A DNA stretch of 33,823 bases from the NCBI RefSeq assembly GCF_014332515.1, contig NZ_VFSD01000036.1, positions 1 to 33,823 of the forward strand, given 5' to 3'. This document shows positions 30,261 through 33,823 of this stretch, piece after piece (position 1 is the first letter of the stretch; each line of letters starts with the position of its first letter). A program made the position numbers and the translations under genes. The notes under the pieces are model-generated. The model saw only the letters and a program-made list of their open reading frames with translations. It did not search any database and had not been told where the DNA came from. This stretch comes from Pontibacter beigongshangensis. Lineage in GTDB: Bacteria > Bacteroidota > Bacteroidia > Cytophagales > Hymenobacteraceae.

Positions 30261-30707
30261 TTACGGCTCTTTGGCCTGCAATCGCATTGCATTTCCAGTG
30301 GCACAACTGCCGCAGAGGCCCTTGACCAGCAGGCTTGCCTCCTCCATGGTAAAGTTGCCAGGGAGTGGAGTCTTTGGGATGCGGGACATCGGTAGGCAAA
30401 ACGTTTCCCGGCATTTGTTGCAAAAGAAATGCACGTGCATATCCTCAGGGGCGCATGCACAGCCTTCTTGGCAGAGCGCATACTTCGTAGAACCTGTTCC
30501 GTCCTCTATGCTATGTATCAGCCCTTTATCCTCAAAGGTTTTGAGGGTGCGATACAAGGTGATCCGGTCTGAGCGAAGGAAATGAGCCTCCAGGTCATTC
30601 AGGCTCACTGCCGATGATTGGGCTTGAAGGAAGTCTAGCACCAACAGGCGCATAGCCGTCGGGCGCACTCCCTTCTCTTGTAGGATACGGTCTGGGGTCT
30701 GTAGCAT
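30261..30707 (-). CDS. Fur/Zur-family metal-responsive regulator
   Basis: 148 residues from the ATG at 30705-30707, which begins 10 bp after the czcB stop; an upstream in-frame ATG would overlap czcB by 59 bp. The winged helix comprises RPTAMRLLVLDFLQAQ, SLNDLEAHF and RITLYRTLKTFEDKGLI. Next come HVHFFCNKCRETFCL (91-105, with the HxH and C96-x2-C99 metal sites) and C132-x2-C135 near the C terminus. The regulator is embedded in the middle of the efflux operon, so it would respond to the metal its own operon exports. Which metal (Zn, Fe or other) is not determinable here. Confidence 0.88.
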   Translation of the reverse strand: MLQTPDRILQEKGVRPTAMRLLVLDFLQAQSSAVSLNDLEAHFLRSDRITLYRTLKTFEDKGLIHSIEDGTGSTKYALCQEGCACAPEDMHVHFFCNKCRETFCLPMSRIPKTPLPGNFTMEEASLLVKGLCGSCATGNAMRLQAKEP

Positions 30708-30717
30708 GGCCCAGCGT

Positions 30718-31917
30718 TTAATGGTGGCCTCCTTCCTCTTCCGCGTTTCGCATCTTGGAAAGCAGAGAGTAAGCACCTTTGGTCACAAAATTTGCGGCAG
30801 CGGTATCAACCCCGGCAGGAAAGGCCACCTGCACGTAGCCCCCTTCCTCCGTTCCCCGCTCCACCGGCACCATGCGGAAACGCCTCATCACCGTCCCGCC
30901 TTCCTTTTCCTGGCCGGTGTAGTGGAAGACGAAGTCACGGCCCGCATCCTGTACCACCGCCGCCTCCGGCAGTGCCAGTACTTGATGGCCGTCCAATGCC
31001 ACCCGCGCCTGCACGTACATGCCCGGCACCAGGTCCTTGTCCTCCTCCTCCATGTGGGCATGCACCTGCACCGTCCGCTCCTGGCTTATCTCTTTTCCGA
31101 TCAGGTAGATGGTAGCCTTGCGGCTCGCCAGCGTCTCATTGGACAGCGAGTAGAGTACGTCTTGCCCCTTTTTTAGCGCCGGCACGTCTTTTTCGAACAC
31201 CGTCAGCTCCACATGCAGGTGATCGGTGTCGGCGATTCGGAACAGCACGTCCGTCGGGTTCACAAATTGCCCAACATTGGCGTTGATGTAGGTCACATAG
31301 CCGTTTATCGGGGCATGTACGGGGAGGATGCGGCTGATACTGCCTTCCCGCAAAGAGGCGGGGTTGACGCCGATGATGCGCAGCCGCTCCCCCAGCCCCT
31401 CCACCTGCGCCCGCACAGACCGATACTCGGAAGTTGTCTGCTGTAGGGTCTTGGCGGAGGTGACCTGCTCGGCGGACAGCTCTTTTTGCCTTCCATACTC
31501 CAGCTCCAGGAAATCCAGGCGGCTTCTGGCCTCCAGGTAATCCTGCTGCAGTGTCACAAACTCTGCGTTCTCGATTTTGGCGATCAGCTGCCCTTTCCTT
31601 ACGCGCATGCCTTCCAGTAAATCCGTACTCTTCACAAATCCACCCAGGGGAGCGCTGACAGCGGCCCTGTTCTGTGGCGGCAGGTCCAGCTTTCCGGTCA
31701 GGACGAGGGTGTTGCTCAGGTTGCGCATTTCCGGTTTCCCTAAGGTAATGCCGGCCACCCGATACTGCTCATCTGTCAGCTCGGCCATGTTGGGGTCCTC
31801 TTCCCCATGCTCCTCTGTTCGCTCCTGCGCGGCCTCTTCGGTCGTCTCAGGCGCGCCGCCGCAGGAGGAGAAAAGCAGGAAGCCTGTCAAGTATAGTATA
31901 TGGATAATCCTTTTCAT
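30718..31917 (-). CDS. czcB: CzcB-like periplasmic adaptor (membrane fusion protein)
   Basis: 399 residues. Lipoprotein signal MKRIIHILYLTGFLLFSSCG with lipidated Cys at 19, then an acidic linker. The adaptor layout is a barrel-sandwich half (AAVSAPLGGFVKSTDLLEG), an alpha-hairpin (LQQDYLEARSRLDFLELEYG ... LQQTTSEYRSVRAQVEGLGE), the second half (LPVHAPINGYVTYINANVGQ), a beta-barrel and a membrane-proximal domain. It ends in EEEGGHH, a possible metal site. It links the RND pump to the outer-membrane channel and lies 35 bp after the pump gene. Confidence 0.94.
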   Translation of the reverse strand: MKRIIHILYLTGFLLFSSCGGAPETTEEAAQERTEEHGEEDPNMAELTDEQYRVAGITLGKPEMRNLSNTLVLTGKLDLPPQNRAAVSAPLGGFVKSTDLLEGMRVRKGQLIAKIENAEFVTLQQDYLEARSRLDFLELEYGRQKELSAEQVTSAKTLQQTTSEYRSVRAQVEGLGERLRIIGVNPASLREGSISRILPVHAPINGYVTYINANVGQFVNPTDVLFRIADTDHLHVELTVFEKDVPALKKGQDVLYSLSNETLASRKATIYLIGKEISQERTVQVHAHMEEEDKDLVPGMYVQARVALDGHQVLALPEAAVVQDAGRDFVFHYTGQEKEGGTVMRRFRMVPVERGTEEGGYVQVAFPAGVDTAAANFVTKGAYSLLSKMRNAEEEGGHH

Positions 31918-31952
31918 GTGGGATAAATTCGACTTTTGTTTAACAATGCTGG

Positions 31953-33823
31953 CTACTGTTGGTTTTCTGTGATGAAGTGGAGTTCAATGACGGCCCTGTC
32001 ATAGGCATAGAGCGTCTCCAGGTAGTTTGACCGGATGGTCAGCGCCCTGCCCAGGCTCAGGATATAGTCCTGGTAATTGATCTCCCCCACGCGGTAGGCC
32101 TTGGTGGCCTGGTCTATGATGAGCTGCGCCTGCGGCAGGGCCGTGCGCTCATAGTAATTCAGGCTGCCCTGCAGCTTCAGCGCCTGCTGAAGCGCGGCCT
32201 CTACATCAGCCCGCAGCTCGTTGCGTGCGTCCAGCAGGTCCATCTGAGCCGCGTCTGCCTGCAGTTTAGCCGCCTCTATACGGCTCTTCTGCGGCTTTGC
32301 CCACAGTGGGATGGCCACACCGATGGACACCTCCTGCGGCGGCTCGAACTCCTCCGCTCTTCTGCTGCCATGGTTCCCGGAAATCGTCCGGTTCTTGTAG
32401 CCCAACTGAAGGTCCGGGAGTAGCCTGGCCCGTTCCAGCCTGGTTTCCGCCTTCCGCACCTCAACCTGTTGCCGGGCCAGGCGAAGCCCCGGATTCTGCT
32501 CGAGCATTTCCTCTGTTATGCCAGGCAGAGGCAGCCGGTTCAGGGCCGTGTCTGCCGTGGCTATCGGCGTGTCGGTCGCCAGCAAGGCCTGCAGGCGCTC
32601 TTGGAACACAGCCCTGTCGGCCTCCGCCTGAAAGACGCTGTTGCGCACCTCGGACAGCTGCGTCTCGGCCGTCACCTTCTCCAGCAGGTTGGTCTCCCCG
32701 GTCCGGAGCCTGACCTGGGCGGCCCTGAGGAAAGCCGTGTACAGGCTGTCCTGATAGGTGAGCAGGTGGAGCCGTGAAAGCGCGTAGACCTGCCCGTAGT
32801 AGTTGAGCCGCACGTCGCGGACGACTTCCCGCTGGCGCTGGGTAAGGCCGATCCTGCTTGCCTGGGTCAGCTCCTCGGCCAGCTTTGCCTGCCTGGCATA
32901 GACAGCCGGGAAGGCAAGTGTCTGTGACACCGAAGCCTCGTTGTCATACGCTCCAGACTCCAGCTTGCCGGTGGAGTACTGCAGCTGCGTCTTATTGATG
33001 TCCCAGGCTGCCCCTTTGAGCGACTGGCTCCTTTTGATGCCAAGCCTGGCGGCCTCTACGGAGGGGTTCCGGCTAATTGCCCTGGCAACGGCCTCATCCA
33101 GCGTGTACACTTCCACTGCCTGCTGGGCCCGTGCCTGCGGCGGCCCGCCGATGAGCAGGGCGGCCGTGGCCATGATTGTCACTATAGCGGTAGCCGGGAG
33201 CCCGCTGCCACTCGCTTTGCGCTGCTTTCTGCTGGAGAGATACCCTTCGATGAGTATGTAAAGCACGGGCAGCACCACCAGCGTCAGCATGGTGGAGGTG
33301 ATTAGCCCCCCGATCACTACCGTGGCCAACGGTTTCTGCACCTCAGCCCCGGCCGTGCTGGAGAGCGCCATCGGCAAAAAGCCCAGGGAGGCGACCGTGG
33401 CCGTCATCAGCACAGGGCGAAGGCGTATGGAGGTGCCGTTGAGCACCACCTGACGAAGGCTCTGGACGCCCTCTTCCTTCCGCTGCCGGTTGAACTCGGC
33501 GATGAGCACGATGCCATTGAGCACCGCCACTCCGAACAGGGCGATGAAGCCTACCCCGGCCGATATGCTAAAGGGCATATTCCGCAGCCACAGGGCCAGT
33601 ATGCCCCCGATGGCCGACAGCGGAATAGCCGTGAAGATGAGCAGCGAGTGGCGCACGGAGCCGAAGGTGAAGAAGAGCAGCAGGAATATCAGCGCCAATG
33701 CAGCCGGAACGGCCACCGAGAGCCGCTGGTTTGCTTCCTGCAGATTCTCAAACTGCCCCCCATAGGTTACAAAGTAACCCGTGGGCAGTGATACCTGCCT
33801 GTCTATTTTCTGCTGCACCTCCT
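31953..33823 (-). CDS. czcA: CzcA-TolC fusion, C-terminal part (gene enters from the window start)
   Basis: Residues 839-1461 of the pump that begins at 2515; the codon for 839 is split between base 1 and bases 33823-33822. It opens EEVQQKIDRQVSLPTGYF followed by the RND signature YGGQFENL, and continues through membrane helices 8-12 (ALIFLLLFFTFG, GIVLIAEFNRQRKE, VLMTATVASLGFLPMAL, TVVIGGLITSTMLTLVVLPV). After a basic stretch SSRKQRK (about 1040) comes a hydrophobic run ending GGPPQARAQQ, like an internal signal peptide. From about 1070 the chain is a TolC/OEP-family outer-membrane factor (YTLDEAVARAISRNPSVEAA ... helical hairpins ... DYILSLGRALTIRSNYLETL). The stop is 35 bp before czcB. Confidence 0.95.
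   Translation of the reverse strand, partial: EVQQKIDRQVSLPTGYFVTYGGQFENLQEANQRLSVAVPAALALIFLLLFFTFGSVRHSLLIFTAIPLSAIGGILALWLRNMPFSISAGVGFIALFGVAVLNGIVLIAEFNRQRKEEGVQSLRQVVLNGTSIRLRPVLMTATVASLGFLPMALSSTAGAEVQKPLATVVIGGLITSTMLTLVVLPVLYILIEGYLSSRKQRKASGSGLPATAIVTIMATAALLIGGPPQARAQQAVEVYTLDEAVARAISRNPSVEAARLGIKRSQSLKGAAWDINKTQLQYSTGKLESGAYDNEASVSQTLAFPAVYARQAKLAEELTQASRIGLTQRQREVVRDVRLNYYGQVYALSRLHLLTYQDSLYTAFLRAAQVRLRTGETNLLEKVTAETQLSEVRNSVFQAEADRAVFQERLQALLATDTPIATADTALNRLPLPGITEEMLEQNPGLRLARQQVEVRKAETRLERARLLPDLQLGYKNRTISGNHGSRRAEEFEPPQEVSIGVAIPLWAKPQKSRIEAAKLQADAAQMDLLDARNELRADVEAALQQALKLQGSLNYYERTALPQAQLIIDQATKAYRVGEINYQDYILSLGRALTIRSNYLETLYAYDRAVIELHFITENQQ

Overview
The window appears to be a complete circular plasmid of 33,823 bp, cut open inside a gene. 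A minus-strand reading frame leaves the window at base 1 and resumes, in frame and without a missing or repeated base, at base 33,823. Joined, it gives one 1,461-residue CzcA-type RND metal pump fused to a TolC-family protein. The host looks like a member of the Bacteroidota, most likely Hymenobacteraceae (Pontibacter, Rufibacter or Hymenobacter relatives). The reasons are the CzcA-TolC fusion, a DUF6660-like leader gene, a type IX secretion (T9SS) sorting domain, a DUF6157 protein and mostly absent Shine-Dalgarno sequences. The host call is inference from families, not from a database search.

Replication and partition (about 3.0-6.6 kb, AT-rich): a Rep_3-type initiator on the minus strand, with five iterons upstream of it and single copies elsewhere around it. 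There is also a large hairpin and a palindrome. These are followed by a ParA ATPase with a small ribbon-helix-helix-like partner, a GIY-YIG protein and a small hypothetical protein. Next (6.8-11.8 kb) come a large Ig-domain lipoprotein, an AbiEii-like nucleotidyltransferase with an HTH partner under a 26-bp perfect palindrome, and a two-TM potassium-channel-like protein.

Copper region (12.0-20.05 kb): on the plus strand, a Cys-rich four-helix copper-binding protein, an unknown protein, an HMA-like protein lacking CxxC, and a multicopper oxidase with an N-terminal heavy-metal-binding domain and a C-terminal CopB-like barrel. Converging on these from the minus strand are a DUF2231-like membrane protein, a CPH-type (CopB) P-type ATPase and a DUF305 lipoprotein. 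A likely logic is oxidation and storage of copper in the envelope plus export by the ATPase. No copper-specific regulator is visible.

Accessory region (20.1-27.5 kb): a serine resolvase with a small partner, a secreted beta-strand-rich protein and a T9SS-exported PKD protein, a DUF6157 protein and a 54-residue charged protein. Long non-coding stretches hold several repeat systems: three roughly 240-bp dispersed elements built from phased GCAAC/GTTGC pentamers (plus fragments), ten TACG-core repeats at exactly 11-bp spacing with a second cluster nearby, and a 14-unit ACT microsatellite in what may be a truncated lipoprotein gene. These are the parts least explained by known features.

Zinc/cadmium/cobalt efflux operon (27.8 kb, through the window ends, to 2.94 kb, all minus strand): DUF6660-like protein, CzcA-TolC fusion, CzcB-like adaptor, Fur-family regulator, DUF3703 protein, ZntA-type ATPase. 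No transposase, relaxase, rRNA, tRNA or CRISPR array was recognised.
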